DNA of 64,000 nt from positions 62,001-126,000 of the forward strand of contig DASUHB010000037.1 in assembly GCA_036273715.1 (NCBI GenBank), written 5' to 3'. Within the stretch, counting starts at the first letter, position 1; each line of letters starts with the position of its first letter. Origin of the DNA: Gemmatimonadaceae bacterium (GTDB lineage Bacteria > Gemmatimonadota > Gemmatimonadetes > Gemmatimonadales > Gemmatimonadaceae). The notes under the pieces were generated by a model. It saw only the letters and a list, made by a program, of their open reading frames with translations, was not told where the DNA came from and did not search any database. This document shows positions 42,968-52,834 of this stretch, piece after piece. A program made the translations under genes and the position numbers.

Positions 42968-44899
42968 CTAACGCTTGACCGTCCAGCGATCGTTGGTGCT
43001 GTCCGCATCCATCCAGATGCCGTGGTCGAGGGTGATCGAGGCCACCGCTTTCTTCGCCGGCACGGCGACCGTCGCGCGGCGCAGATTCGTTCGCCAGATG
43101 GCGGGCGTCTCGTGCACGCTGTCGACTGTCGCATCGGTGTAGCGCACCACCACGTCCACCGGCGCCGGCATGCCGCCGACGTTCTCGAGCGTCACCGTCC
43201 AGCCGTTCGCACCGCGCCGGGCGCCGGTGATGCCCAGATCGATGTACGCATGGCTGAAGAACCAGCTGTTCCAGAACCAATCCAGGTTGCGGCCCGACAC
43301 ATCGTTGAACGTGTAGAAGAAATCCCACGGCGTGGGATGCTTGCCGTGCCACCGGTCCATGAACGCGTGCAGGCATCGCTTGAACGTGTCGTCGCCTAAC
43401 AATTGCTTCAGGGCGAGGTAGCCGAGCGCCGGCTTGCCGTACGCGTTGTTGCCGTACGCCGCATCCTTGAGCACATCGGCCGGCGTCACGATGGGCAAGT
43501 CCTCGAGCGGCGACGGATCGCTGATCCATCCCTCCACGCGAAACTGCTTGAAGAAGTTCGTCGCCCGCGCCGCGCCCAGATCCGACGTGCCGATGAGATA
43601 CTCGAAGGTCGTCGCCCACCCTTCATCCATGAACGGGTAGCGCGTCTCGTTGATCCCCATGTAAAACGGGAAGTACGTGTGCGCGATTTCGTGTTCGACG
43701 ACGAAGCGCGAGAGGATGGTGTCGGGCGTCGAGCCATCATTCACCATCATCGGATACTCCATGTCCGCCGACCCCTGCACCACCGTGCTCTTCTCGTACG
43801 GATACGGCACCCCCGGCCAGTGGTGCGACAACCAGTCGAGCGCGTGGTGCGCGAAGCCCACCATGTGGTGATAGTCGGCAGCCGTGTCGTTGTACGCGGC
43901 CTGGACGCTCGCGCGACGATGCGCCGCGTCATCGACGACCACGCTCGCCGCATCCCAGTCGTAGTGGTTGCTCACCGCGAACGCCACGTCGGGCACGTTG
44001 TGCGCGGTGAAGTGCCAGTGGTTCACCGGCTGCTGCAGCGTGATTCTTCCGGCCGCGGCGTCGGCGCCCGATGCAACGTGGATCGTCGAGTCCGACGTGA
44101 ACGACGCCTGGAATTTCTGTAAGGCATCCGGCTGCAGGTCGGCGGCCGGGTCGACCAACGTGCCGGTGCCCCACACGACGTAGTTCGCCGGCACGTTCAG
44201 CGTCACGTCGTAATCGTTGAAGTCGTTGTAGAACTCCTGCAGGTCCGTGAAATCCATCGTGTCCCAGCCGTTGTAGTCATCGTAGACGGAGACGCGGGGA
44301 TAGAAGTACGCCAGATAGTACGTCGTGGAATCGAGCATGCCTTCGCGGCCCGCGCGCTTGGAAATCTCGTAGTGCCAGTCGAAGCGCAAATGCACCGAGT
44401 CGTGCGGCGCGAGCGGCGTGCCTAACCGGACCGGCTGCCACGTGAAGAACTGCGGGCTGTCGTGCCACGCCGTCACCGCGCCGTTCACGGCGAACGTGTC
44501 CACGTGCACGCCGCTCGTGAGATAATCCGGCGTCGTTCCGCCGTCGCGCGGGGCGCCGGGTTTGTGAACGTTGAGGAACAGTCGAATGACCAGCGCGCGC
44601 AGCGTGTCGGGACTGTTGTTCTCATACTCGATCTGTTCGGTGCCGCGGATGGTGCGATCGGGCGGCATCGCCGTCAGGGTCATCGAGTAGCGGCCGTGGT
44701 TCTCCCAGTACCTGGGACCCGGCCGGCCATCCATCGTCCGCGTGCCGTTGGCATAGGTGGCGGTGATCGAGCGCGGCATGTACAGCGACGAGGACGACGC
44801 GGTTTGCCCGGCGGCGCCGCGCGCGGACAGTGCGGCCGCGAGCAGCGCGGCGCCAGTCGTTAGGCGCCACGCGCCGCCAACCCGGACCGTGAGGGACAT
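42968..44899 (-). CDS. M1-family zinc metallopeptidase
   Basis: 643 residues, secreted (signal to about ARGAAGQ). The zinc motif is VVEHEIAHTYFPFYMGINETRYPFMDEGW near residue 400: HEIAH plus Glu 18 residues later. The substrate-side motif is PMMVNDG, a variant of the GAMEN loop. Cold-active-aminopeptidase and leukotriene A4 hydrolase type domains surround it. It trims N-terminal residues of peptides outside the cytosol. The reading frame stays open well upstream of 44899, but the signal peptide shows the true start. The stop TAG lies in an octamer. Confidence 0.9.
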   Translation of the reverse strand: MSLTVRVGGAWRLTTGAALLAAALSARGAAGQTASSSSLYMPRSITATYANGTRTMDGRPGPRYWENHGRYSMTLTAMPPDRTIRGTEQIEYENNSPDTLRALVIRLFLNVHKPGAPRDGGTTPDYLTSGVHVDTFAVNGAVTAWHDSPQFFTWQPVRLGTPLAPHDSVHLRFDWHYEISKRAGREGMLDSTTYYLAYFYPRVSVYDDYNGWDTMDFTDLQEFYNDFNDYDVTLNVPANYVVWGTGTLVDPAADLQPDALQKFQASFTSDSTIHVASGADAAAGRITLQQPVNHWHFTAHNVPDVAFAVSNHYDWDAASVVVDDAAHRRASVQAAYNDTAADYHHMVGFAHHALDWLSHHWPGVPYPYEKSTVVQGSADMEYPMMVNDGSTPDTILSRFVVEHEIAHTYFPFYMGINETRYPFMDEGWATTFEYLIGTSDLGAARATNFFKQFRVEGWISDPSPLEDLPIVTPADVLKDAAYGNNAYGKPALGYLALKQLLGDDTFKRCLHAFMDRWHGKHPTPWDFFYTFNDVSGRNLDWFWNSWFFSHAYIDLGITGARRGANGWTVTLENVGGMPAPVDVVVRYTDATVDSVHETPAIWRTNLRRATVAVPAKKAVASITLDHGIWMDADSTNDRWTVKR

Positions 44900-44979
44900 G
44901 CACACGTCATCCTGTGAGAGTCGTCGCCGAGACCGAACTCTCTCCCTCGGCACCCCGGGACGCAAGTTTGGGCTGTCGT

Positions 44980-45855
44980 TCAGCCCGCGGCCTGGGCCAG
45001 CGCCTTCACGTCGGATTCCGACAGGGTGAGCTCGGCCGCGGCCATGTTGTCCTCGAGATGCTTCACCTTCGACGTGCCGGGAATCGGCAGCATCACGGGG
45101 GAGCGATGCAGCAGCCAGGCAAGCGCCAGTTGCGACGGCGTCGCGCCGAGCCGCTTGGCCAACGTGTGCAGCACACTGCCCTCTTTCGCCAGCGCGCCGG
45201 TCGCCAGTGGGAACCAGGGAATGAACCCGATGTTGTGCGCTTCGGCGTGATCGAGCAGCGGCTCCGCCGTCCGCTCGGCGAGGTTGTATTTGTTCTGCAC
45301 GGTCACGATCGTGGCGTACCGTTGGGCCTGCTCGAGCTCCTCGATCGTCACTTCCGACAATCCGATGTGCCGGATCTTGCCTTCCTTCTGCAGCGAGGCG
45401 AGCTCCCCGACCTGGTCGGCGAGCGGCACCTTGGGATCGATGCGATGCAGCTGGAAGAGGTCGATCCGGTCCAGGCCTAACCGGCGCAAGCTCATCTCCG
45501 CTTCCTGCCTCAAATATTCCGGACGCCCAACGGGCTCCCAGTTGCCTGGGCCGCCGCGCGTGAGCCCGGCTTTCGTCGCAATCACCAAGTCGGCGGGATA
45601 CGGATACAGCGCCTTGCGAATGAAATCCTCGGCGACGTACGGGCCGTACGAGTCCGCGGTATCGATGAGCGTGACACCGAGCTCGATCGCGCGCCTGAGC
45701 ACGCGCACCGCTTCGGCGGGATCCTTGGGATCGCCCCACACCCCGGGACCGGTCAACTGCATGCTGCCAAAGCCGAGGCGGTGCACCGGCATGTCGCCCC
45801 CAATGACGAACGTGCCGGAGCGTTCCGCTGGACGTTCGAGTGTCGTCGTCGCCAT
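44980..45855 (-). CDS. aldo/keto reductase
   Basis: 291 residues, NADPH-dependent (alpha/beta)8 barrel. The catalytic tetrad can be placed: Asp and Tyr in [16 protein letters not shown], Lys in [13 protein letters not shown], His in [14 protein letters not shown]. The closing NADP motif is [21 protein letters not shown]. Carbonyl substrates vary and cannot be inferred. AGAG lies upstream of ATG 45855. It is divergent from the gamma-glutamyltransferase gene. Confidence 0.93.
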   Translation of the reverse strand: MATTTLERPAERSGTFVIGGDMPVHRLGFGSMQLTGPGVWGDPKDPAEAVRVLRRAIELGVTLIDTADSYGPYVAEDFIRKALYPYPADLVIATKAGLTRGGPGNWEPVGRPEYLRQEAEMSLRRLGLDRIDLFQLHRIDPKVPLADQVGELASLQKEGKIRHIGLSEVTIEELEQAQRYATIVTVQNKYNLAERTAEPLLDHAEAHNIGFIPWFPLATGALAKEGSVLHTLAKRLGATPSQLALAWLLHRSPVMLPIPGTSKVKHLEDNMAAAELTLSESDVKALAQAAG

Positions 45856-46057
45856 GAGTCATCTCTGGTGAAGAGTCGATTTCGTTAGGCACGCGACGCG
45901 CGCTGCGCGCCTCGTCGCCAAGCACTTTGGTCCAACGACGCCGCACACCGCGCCGTTCCCGATGCGTCGCTGCACGCCCCGCGCCCGCGTCCCGCCCGGT
46001 TGCGGGCGCGCCGACATCGATTCAAGTTCCCGAACACATCCATACCAGACTCCCACC
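45856..46057. other. divergent intergenic region
   Basis: About 200 bases between the aldo/keto reductase (-) and gamma-glutamyltransferase (+) genes. It has one octamer at 45885 and no recognisable promoter, repeat or small gene. Confidence 0.4.
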
Positions 46058-48106
46058 ATGCGCTTCGGACCATCGTTCGTGCGCGGCGAGCTCGTCCTTG
46101 CCGTCGTCGCCGTACTCGGCGCCGTTCCCGCCGCTGCCCAACAGCGCGCCCATCGATCCGGCCAGCCCGTCGGCGCCGCCGACCCGCGATACGCGCAAAC
46201 CGAAAAGCCGCCGCTTCACGCCAAGCACTGGCTCGCCATTACCGGCAAACCGCTGTCGGCCACCGCCGGAGCCATCGTGTTCGCCAAAGGCGGCAACGCC
46301 GTCGACGCCGCTGTCGCGATGCTCGCCGCAGGCTGCACCATGTGGGACACCCTCTCCTGCGGCGGCGAGACGCAGGCGCTCATCTATAACCCGCACACCA
46401 GGAAGGTCATCGGCCTCGACGCACTCGGCGTCGCGCCGACGGGAGCCACGGCCGCGTTCTACAGGAGCAAGGGCTATCGGTATCCGCCCGAGTACGGTCC
46501 GTTAGCCGCGGTCACGCCGGGCACGGTCGGCGGCCTGTTGACGATGCTCGCCGAGTACGGACGGCTGTCGCTCAAGGACGTGCTGGCGCCGGCCATCCAG
46601 ATGGCCGACGGCTACCCCATCGAAGCCGAGCTCTCGCATACCATCGAGCATTACAAAGGATGGATCAAGAAGTGGAAATACGCGCCGGCCATCATGCTCC
46701 CACATGCGGGCCGCGCGTACGAAGCGCCGGAGCCCGGCGAGATCTTCGTGCAAAAGGATCTCGCTACGACGTGGCGCAAGTTGGTCGAGACGGAGCAAGC
46801 CGCGCTCACACATGGCAAGACGCGCAAGCAAGCCATCTACGCGGCGTACGATCGGTTCTACAAGGGAGACATCGCCCGCGAGCTGGTGCGCGGCGCACGG
46901 GAGGATGGCGCGCTGTTCACCATGCAGGACCTCGCGAACTGGAAGGTCCGTATCGAGGAACCGCTGCACGTCACGTACGAAGGCATCGAGGTCTACAAGC
47001 TGCCGATCTGGGAACAGGGACCGGCGATGCTCGAGTCGCTCGAGATGTTGAGCAACACGAACGTGAAGGACATGGGCTACAATTCGCCCAGGTACATCCA
47101 CACGCTGTACCAGGTGATGAACCTGGCCTTCGCCGACCGCGACTTCTATTACGGCGATCCGTATTTCCCGCCGGCCGAGCCGGTGAAGGGATTGTTGTCT
47201 CCCGACTACGCGAAGTCGCGATTCGCGCAGATCGATTGGGCGCACAACGATTCGACGGTGAAACCCGGCGATCCATACCCCTATCAGCACGAGACCAACC
47301 CGTTTGCCTCGCTGCTCGCGCAATGGAAGGTGAGCGAGCCGACCGCGCCGAACGGAACACCGGGCGGGCAGCAGGACCGGCCGGTGGCGCCGCCGATGCC
47401 CAAGCCGGCGGCGGGCAGCCAGTCGCCGCCGCCTAACGACACGTCGGTGCGCGAGTCCGGCGCGCTCGAATTCCTGTCCAACGACGCCACCGCGCAGGAC
47501 ACCGCGCTCGCGACGGATTTCTATAGCGGGACCACGTCCATCGAAGCCGCCGACGCCGAGGGCTGGGTCGTGTCGGTGACGCCGAGCGGCGGCTGGGTGC
47601 CCGCGGTGATCGCAGGCCGCACCGGCATCGGACTGAGCCAGCGGGCGCAGAGCTTCGTCACCGATTCCGCCGACGGTCCGTTCAACGTGATCGAGCCCGG
47701 CAAGAAACCACGCGTAACGCTCACGCCGACCTTGGCGCTCAAAGACGGAAAGCCGTTCCTCGCGTTTGCCGTGCAAGGCGGCGATTCCCAGGATCAGAAC
47801 CTGCTCCAATTCTTCCTGAACGTGATCGACTTCGGTATGACGGTGCAGCAGGCCTGCGAAGCGCCGAACTTCAACAGTTATCAGATGCACTCGTCGTTCG
47901 GGCAGCACGAATCGCAGCCGGGCCGCATGCTCGTCGCCACTTCGCTGCCCGACTCGACGCGCGAGGCGCTGCGGCAGATGGGCTACCACCTCGTGTTCGC
48001 CGAGCGCACATCGGGCCCGATCAACGCGATCTACTTCGACACCGCGCACCACAGCATGTGGGGCGGATCGAGCAATCACGGCGAGGATTATGGAATCGCG
48101 TGGTGA
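46058..48106 (+). CDS. ggt: gamma-glutamyltransferase-family Ntn hydrolase
   Basis: 682 residues, secreted (VLAVVAVLGAVPAAAQ). GKPLSATAGAIVFAKGGNAVDAAVAM is the typical N-terminal block. The autocleavage site is at Thr492 in FYSGTTSIEAADAEGWVVS; in classical GGT the motif is TTH(Y/F)S, so the usual His is Ser and the following residues differ. VTPTLALKDGKPFLAFAVQGGDSQDQNLLQ and the C-terminal GINAIYFD-like stretch complete the small subunit. It would hydrolyse gamma-glutamyl peptides or act as a related acylase in the periplasm; the divergent motif makes the substrate uncertain. An insertion (~430-470) is Pro/Gly-rich. Confidence 0.87.
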   Translation: MRFGPSFVRGELVLAVVAVLGAVPAAAQQRAHRSGQPVGAADPRYAQTEKPPLHAKHWLAITGKPLSATAGAIVFAKGGNAVDAAVAMLAAGCTMWDTLSCGGETQALIYNPHTRKVIGLDALGVAPTGATAAFYRSKGYRYPPEYGPLAAVTPGTVGGLLTMLAEYGRLSLKDVLAPAIQMADGYPIEAELSHTIEHYKGWIKKWKYAPAIMLPHAGRAYEAPEPGEIFVQKDLATTWRKLVETEQAALTHGKTRKQAIYAAYDRFYKGDIARELVRGAREDGALFTMQDLANWKVRIEEPLHVTYEGIEVYKLPIWEQGPAMLESLEMLSNTNVKDMGYNSPRYIHTLYQVMNLAFADRDFYYGDPYFPPAEPVKGLLSPDYAKSRFAQIDWAHNDSTVKPGDPYPYQHETNPFASLLAQWKVSEPTAPNGTPGGQQDRPVAPPMPKPAAGSQSPPPNDTSVRESGALEFLSNDATAQDTALATDFYSGTTSIEAADAEGWVVSVTPSGGWVPAVIAGRTGIGLSQRAQSFVTDSADGPFNVIEPGKKPRVTLTPTLALKDGKPFLAFAVQGGDSQDQNLLQFFLNVIDFGMTVQQACEAPNFNSYQMHSSFGQHESQPGRMLVATSLPDSTREALRQMGYHLVFAERTSGPINAIYFDTAHHSMWGGSSNHGEDYGIAW

Positions 48107-48203
48107 CTCGAGAGCGGATTGCACGGAGAACCGCAGGAGGCAAGCGTGGCCCGGGGAAAAAAGTCGAACGAAGAGGATAGAAGATGGATCGTGGTGCTGG
48201 ACG

Positions 48204-48361
48204 GGCAGAGTGCTACGCTCATGAAGACGCGGACAAAGCAGGACACGACGGACAAAGCACCGATAATACATCAAAGCCTTGGTTTTGCTCGTGTCGTGTC
48301 CGCTGTGACCGTGCTGTGTCCGCGTCTTCATGAGCGTAGATACAAGACATGAGGGACCGGC
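48204..48361. repeat. palindromic repeat element, copy B
   Basis: Stem arms 48219-48253 and 48298-48333 share the GCTCATGAAGACGCGGACA core with copies A and C. The loop has GGTTTTGCTCGTGTCGTG, the complement of the loop strand in A and C. Left flank GGGCAGAGTGCTACGCTC and right flank CATGAGGGACCGGC match copy A, giving a unit of about 158 bp. Confidence 0.85.
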
Positions 48362-48490
48362 ATCCCAGCCACTCGCGCAGGAGAAGAGAACGCCGGCGGT
48401 GTTAGCCTTGACCCCGACTTGGGGGATCCAGCACCGCCCCGCTTCCCGAAAAAAATCCAAGAACGGTAGAAGAATCGTAGGCAGGCCGGC

Positions 48491-48634
48491 CGGACAGAGT
48501 GCTACGCTCATGAAGACGCGGACACAGCACGAACACAGCGGACACGACACGAGCAAAACCAAGGAGTTGATTTTTTTTCGGAGCTTTGTCCGTTGTGTCC
48601 TGCTTTGTCCGCGTCTTCATGAGCGTAGCACTCT
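48491..48634. repeat. palindromic repeat element, copy C
   Basis: The best-preserved stem: 48496-48543 pairs with 48588-48634 over about 47 bases with a few mismatches and one indel. The stem starts AGAGTGCTACGCTCATGAAG. The loop contains CACGACACGAGCAAAACCAA and a run of eight T's. Confidence 0.88.
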
Positions 48635-48703
48635 GCGTGTCCGCCCTGCCTCACGATCCACCTTCTCCAAAACCGAACCGGTACCCACCCCGAGTCGCTT
48701 CTG

Positions 48704-48732
48704 TTGACAATCTGAAGAAGTGATGGTACCGT
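48704..48732 (+). promoter_or_regulatory. sigma70-type promoter of padR-ADOP operon
   Basis: TTGACA (48704-48709), 17-base spacer, TACCGT (48727-48732), 31 bases before the padR GTG. A near-consensus -35 is typical for this PadR-ADOP arrangement. The regulator probably binds around it, but I see no clear dyad. Confidence 0.7.
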
Positions 48733-48763
48733 CTCCTCCAGTTCACCTGAAGGAATACGGACC

Positions 48764-49114
48764 GTGGCCGACGACCGGACAGAGCTCGTGCAGGGAACGC
48801 TCGAAATGCTCGTGCTCAAAACGCTGGCGCTCGAGCCCATGCACGGATGGGGCATCGCGCAGCGCATCGAGCTGATGTCCAACCGCGTGTTCATGGTCAC
48901 GCAAGGGTCGCTGTATCCGGCGCTCGTCCGCATGCGGCGCCGCGGATGGATCACGTCGTCGTGGCGCGTCACGGAGAACAACCGCCGCGCGCGATACTAT
49001 GCGCTCACCGCGGCCGGCGAGCGCCAGCTCGACGCCGAGCGCGCGGCGTGGCGGCGCGCCTCGGGTGCGGTGAACGGCATTCTGAGCGCGCGCCTCGCGC
49101 CGGGCGCGACATGA
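48764..49114 (+). CDS. PadR-family transcriptional regulator
   Basis: 116 residues, GTG start with GAAGGA 9 bases upstream. Winged helix: LVQGTLEMLVLKTLALEPMHGWGIAQRIE, then FMVTQGSLYPALVRMRRRGWI (the recognition helix region) and the wing SSWRVTENNRRARYYALTAAGERQL. Such short PadR proteins (subfamily with 'QGTLDMLVL') usually repress an operon with a neighbouring permease. It overlaps the permease start (ATGA). Confidence 0.93.
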   Translation: MADDRTELVQGTLEMLVLKTLALEPMHGWGIAQRIELMSNRVFMVTQGSLYPALVRMRRRGWITSSWRVTENNRRARYYALTAAGERQLDAERAAWRRASGAVNGILSARLAPGAT

Positions 49115-51747
49115 GCATCTTCTCCGACCTCGGCGCGCGCCTGGCGAGCATTGTGTGGCGCCGGCGCGAGGAGCGCGAGATGGACGAAGAGCTCCGCTTT
49201 CACATGGACATGGAAGCGGAACAGGCGCGGCGCGCCGGGGCATCGCCCGATGCCGCGCGGCGCCGCGGCATGATTGCGTTAGGCGGCGTGGAGCGTACGA
49301 AAGAAGAGGTTCGCGACGCGCGCGGCACGCGCGTGCTCGACGACACCATGCGCGATGTCGCCTTTTCCGTGCGCACGCTCCTCCGAGCGCCGGCCGTTGC
49401 GCTGGTCGTCATCGTCACGCTCGCACTCGGCATCGGCGGGACGACCGCCATCTTCAGTACCGTCGATGCGACGCTGGTGAAACCGCTGCCGTACCAGGAG
49501 CCGGGCCAGCTGGTCCGCCTGTACGAGGGGTCGCCGGGCGAGGCGAATCCGCACGGCTTCGTGTCGCCGACGATGTTCCTTGCCTATCGCGAGCGGCTGT
49601 CGTCGTTCGAGCATCTCGCCGCCGGATACACGTACGACGACAGGGGCGCGGACATCGGCGCCGACGGACGCCCGGAGCGCATCCACGTCCTGAGCATTAC
49701 CGCCGGATATTTCGCCACGCTGCGTCGTCCACCGGCGATGGGGCGAGAGTTCGAGCCTAACGAAGAGAACGGAGCCCCATCGGTGATCCTCGGCCATCAG
49801 CTGTGGGTGGACCGATTCCACGCGAGCCCAACGGCGCTCGGCGCCGAGCTCGTGATGGATGGGCGGCCGTACACCGTGGTCGGCATCATGCCGGGGGCGT
49901 TCGTGGATCCGCTGCGTCCGGGTGCCGACGCATACACGCCGCTCGACATGACACCGGGGCTGGACCCGAGCAACATCGACAATCATTACCTGACGGTGAT
50001 TGGACGGCTCCGCCCCGAAACGCCCCTGCCCCGCGCGCAGGCCGAGCTCGACGCGGTGCGCGTTTCGTTAGGCAGGGAATACGCCGATGCCAGGCGGACG
50101 GCCGCGCGGCTGTACTCGCTCAAGGAGGACATGGTCGGTCCGGCGAGTCGCGCGCTCGAGCTCGTGTTGGGCGCGGTGGGGCTCGTGCTGCTGCTGGTGT
50201 GCGTGAACGTGGCCACGCTGTTGCTCGTGCGGGCATCGGCGCGCGCCCATGAATTCGCGCTTCGCGCCGCGCTCGGCGCCCGTCGCAGCCGGTTGCTGCG
50301 GCAGATGCTCGTGGAAAGCCTGGTGCTCGCGCTCGCCGGCGATGCGCTGGGGCTCGTCGTCGCCCGAGCCGCCATGAGCGGTATCGTTCGACTCGGCGCC
50401 GGATCCGTGCCCAGACTCAGCGCACTCTCGCTCGATCCGACGCTGCTGCTCTTTTCCGTGGCCATCACCACCGCGAGCGCCGTGCTGTTCGGTCTCACGC
50501 CGGCGCTGCGTGCGGTTCGCACGGATCCGATCGATGCCCTACGCGGCGAGGATCGCGCGCTCGCCGGAAGCCGCGGGCACAACCGCGTGCGCAGCGCACT
50601 GGTGACGGCGCAGGTGGCTCTCGCGTTCGTTCTCATGGTCGGCGCCGGTCTGCTCCTCGTGAGCTTTCATCGCCTTCGTTCGCTCGATCTCGGTGTGGAC
50701 ACCGATCACGCCCTCGTGTTCGAGCTGCATCTGCCGGACGCGCGCTACGATTCGACCGCGCGAGCGGCGTTCTACGAGGACATCGCATCGCGGATCGCGC
50801 ATCTGCCGGGCGTGCGTGCCGCCGGCGGCGTCTCCAAACTGCCGGCAACCGGCGAGTACCACGAGTGGGGGACGGTGCCGGTGACCGGGCCTAACGTTGG
50901 GCGAACGCACGCGAACCTCGGCGCCCAACAACGCATCGTCTCGGGCGACTACTTCCGGGCCGCCGGCATCCCCGTGCTCGAGGGCCGGGCATTCGATGCG
51001 CGCGACGCGGCGGGCACGCCCAAACGCGCGATCGTGAGCACGCTGGCGGCAGAAAAGCTGTTCCCGGGCGTCGATCCAATCGGGCAGCGCCTGCGGACCG
51101 GCGGGTTCGAATGGGAAGTGATCGGCGTCGTCCCGGACGTGTCGGTGAACGCGGAAGGCGACCGCGAGCCCACCATCTATCACGCGCACGCGCAGTTTGC
51201 CGGCGACCGCAACTGGGCGATCACGCAAATCGTGTCGACCTCCGGTCCGCCGCAAGGGCTCATCCCGCTCATTCAACGCACGATCGCCGAACGCGATCCG
51301 CAGCTGGTGATGTACCGTCCGATGTCGCTCGCCGACGCGATCGGCGCCGGCACCGCCCAACGGAAATTCACGCTGGTGATACTGGTCTGCTTCGCCGCGG
51401 TGGCGGTGCTGCTGGCCGCGTTAGGCCTGTTCGGCGCGCTGGCCTACGCGGTCAAGCTGCGGTCGCGCGAGTTCGGCGTGCGGATGGCGATCGGCGCCGA
51501 GCGCGGCACCATCCGCCGGCTCGTCCTGCGTCAGGGGTTGGTCGTCACCGTCGCCGGCATCGGCATCGGCCTCGTGGGCTTCGCGGCGTTCGCGCGGGTG
51601 ATGTCGTCGCTCGTGTTTCGCGTGCGGCCGCTCGACCCGTCGGTGTTGATCGGCGCGGCGGCCATCATTCTGGTCGTCGGCGCGTTTGCCGCCTATCTGC
51701 CGGCGCGGCGAGCGACAGCCGTGGATCCGAGAACGATCTTGCAGTGA
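49111..51747 (+). CDS. ADOP-type (FtsX/MacB-like) ABC permease
   Basis: 878 residues. The N-terminal tail has EMDEELRFHMDMEAEQARRAGASP and ARRRGMIALGGVERTKEEVRD, the mark of acidobacterial duplicated orphan permeases. Two MacB-PCD/FtsX repeats follow, each with a periplasmic domain and membrane helices: LGIGGTTAIFSTVDATLVKPLPY, VVGIMPGAF, LLLVRASARAHEFALRAALGARRSRLLRQ and, in the second half, LRSREFGVRMAIGAERGTIRRLVLRQG. No ATPase gene is adjacent, consistent with 'orphan'. It is presumed to move hydrophobic compounds or lipoproteins; the substrate is unknown. Confidence 0.92.
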   Translation: MSIFSDLGARLASIVWRRREEREMDEELRFHMDMEAEQARRAGASPDAARRRGMIALGGVERTKEEVRDARGTRVLDDTMRDVAFSVRTLLRAPAVALVVIVTLALGIGGTTAIFSTVDATLVKPLPYQEPGQLVRLYEGSPGEANPHGFVSPTMFLAYRERLSSFEHLAAGYTYDDRGADIGADGRPERIHVLSITAGYFATLRRPPAMGREFEPNEENGAPSVILGHQLWVDRFHASPTALGAELVMDGRPYTVVGIMPGAFVDPLRPGADAYTPLDMTPGLDPSNIDNHYLTVIGRLRPETPLPRAQAELDAVRVSLGREYADARRTAARLYSLKEDMVGPASRALELVLGAVGLVLLLVCVNVATLLLVRASARAHEFALRAALGARRSRLLRQMLVESLVLALAGDALGLVVARAAMSGIVRLGAGSVPRLSALSLDPTLLLFSVAITTASAVLFGLTPALRAVRTDPIDALRGEDRALAGSRGHNRVRSALVTAQVALAFVLMVGAGLLLVSFHRLRSLDLGVDTDHALVFELHLPDARYDSTARAAFYEDIASRIAHLPGVRAAGGVSKLPATGEYHEWGTVPVTGPNVGRTHANLGAQQRIVSGDYFRAAGIPVLEGRAFDARDAAGTPKRAIVSTLAAEKLFPGVDPIGQRLRTGGFEWEVIGVVPDVSVNAEGDREPTIYHAHAQFAGDRNWAITQIVSTSGPPQGLIPLIQRTIAERDPQLVMYRPMSLADAIGAGTAQRKFTLVILVCFAAVAVLLAALGLFGALAYAVKLRSREFGVRMAIGAERGTIRRLVLRQGLVVTVAGIGIGLVGFAAFARVMSSLVFRVRPLDPSVLIGAAAIILVVGAFAAYLPARRATAVDPRTILQ

Positions 51748-51755
51748 GCGCCTGA

Positions 51756-51794
51756 GAGGCGCCGGCCACCCCGCTACCGCGCGCCGGCCGCCTC
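51756..51794. terminator. bulged GC-rich inverted repeat between convergent genes
   Basis: GAGGC-GCCGGC and GCCGGC-GCCTC can pair with a bulge around the loop ACCCCGCTACC. It spans the gap after the ADOP stop and the last codons of the TPR gene. There is no T-run; a terminator role is a guess from position. Confidence 0.3.
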
Positions 51795-52664
51795 GTGCAC
51801 CTTGCCCCGCAACATCCGCCGCACGAACGCCGACGCTGGATTGTGTGCCGTGGCCAGGTCGAATGCCTGGCGATACAGCGCCGCCGCCTCGCCGCGTTCC
51901 CCTAACTGCTCGTCGGCCACGGCGAGCAGATAGTGGAGAAACGGATCGTTCTCCCCGCCTTTCATGCCGATCGCCCGCATCAGCTCGGTGCGCGCGCGTT
52001 TCGGATCGTGCGTGTACAACGCCACGTAGCCCACGAGATACGGATAGAACCGCTCCTGTTGGGCCGCCATCGCGGTGTCGCCAGCCAGCGCCCGGCGCGC
52101 CGCCTCGACCTGCGCGCGCGCCGCCGCGGCATCGCCGCGACGGGCGGCGAGCCTGCCTAACGCGTGAGCGAGGCGGAAATCCCAGAGCGACGTCGGATGC
52201 TTCTTGGGCGCCGGCTCCTTGATACCCATCGCATAGCCATCGCGATACCACCGCTCGGCCGCGTCGAGGTCGCCGGCATCGATGCAGATCCGCCCGGCTT
52301 CGTCCGCCATCTCGCCTTCCTGATAGAACGCGTTCGACGGCTCGGCTTGCTCCCGCGAGTGCCAGTACGCGATCACCATCGACTCGTATTTGCCGGCGTT
52401 CGCGCAGTCGCCGTCGAAGGCATACGAGATCGCCAGCGCCCGTTGGGCATCGGCTTTCGCCGATGGATCCGAGGTCGTGTCCGCGAGCGGTTGGAGAATC
52501 GCGCGTGCTCGCGCCGTTTCGCCGCTCAGGTCGAGCTGGATCGCGTGCCGCATTTCCGGCGACAACCGGCGGCCGCCCTGGCCCTGCGCGCGCACAGATG
52601 ACGCTACGAGCGGCAACCAACAGAGCGCGAGGCGGGCGATCGTGCGCGAAGCAACAGCGGACAT
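51774..52664 (-). CDS. secreted TPR-like protein
   Basis: 296 residues with a signal peptide (ARLALCWLPLVASSVRAQG). Helix pairs in TPR spacing fill the rest: EMRHAIQLDLSGETARARAILQPL, AKADAQRALAISYAFDGDCANAGKYES, DAGDLDAAERWYRDGYAMG, LGRLAARRGDAAAARAQVEAARRAL, LVGYVALYTHDPKRARTELMRAIG, and LLAVADEQLGERGEAAALYRQAF. A protein-interaction scaffold in the periplasm is likely. ATG at 52664 follows GGAGG by 6 bases. Confidence 0.82.
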   Translation of the reverse strand: MSAVASRTIARLALCWLPLVASSVRAQGQGGRRLSPEMRHAIQLDLSGETARARAILQPLADTTSDPSAKADAQRALAISYAFDGDCANAGKYESMVIAYWHSREQAEPSNAFYQEGEMADEAGRICIDAGDLDAAERWYRDGYAMGIKEPAPKKHPTSLWDFRLAHALGRLAARRGDAAAARAQVEAARRALAGDTAMAAQQERFYPYLVGYVALYTHDPKRARTELMRAIGMKGGENDPFLHYLLAVADEQLGERGEAAALYRQAFDLATAHNPASAFVRRMLRGKVHEAAGAR

Positions 52665-52834
52665 GGCGGACCTCCGTCCCACGGGATTAGGCGATTCTGA
52701 GGGAGATGATCGATGCGCATCATGTGACGGCGCAAGGGGCTGCGTCTCACGGCGCGTGCCTTGCAGCGATGTACGGGCTGAACTGCCACCCGGCGCACCG
52801 ACGCGCTCCCGGCACGACCCGTCCACTCGCCCTC

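Larger units (their letters stand above)
48107..48763. other. repeat-rich intergenic region
   Basis: About 650 bases without a gene. It holds palindromic copies B (48204-48361) and C (48491-48634) and, at its right end, the promoter of the padR gene. Copy C lies inverted relative to B as judged by the loop sequence. The sequence between them (48362-48490) has no coding character. Confidence 0.6.

Noticed and set aside
44900-45946. N-terminal extension of the M1 peptidase across the aldo/keto reductase gene
   Set aside because: The extension is low-complexity Arg/Ala-rich and antisense-frame-like, while a clean signal peptide begins at 44899 and the reductase is complete in another frame.
48222-48352. 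Short reading frames beginning MKTRTKQDTT or MKTRTQH in the palindromic elements
   Set aside because: They come from the stem sequence itself, occur on both strands of every copy, have no ribosome site and no conserved ending.
48204-48634. Possible CRISPR array
   Set aside because: The repeated units are palindromes of about 155 bp with homologous loops, not short direct repeats with unique spacers; no cas genes are present.
51103-51119. T-loop-like GGGTTCGAATGGG as a tRNA trace
   Set aside because: It lies in frame inside the ADOP permease and has no acceptor or anticodon stem around it. No tRNA was found in the window.
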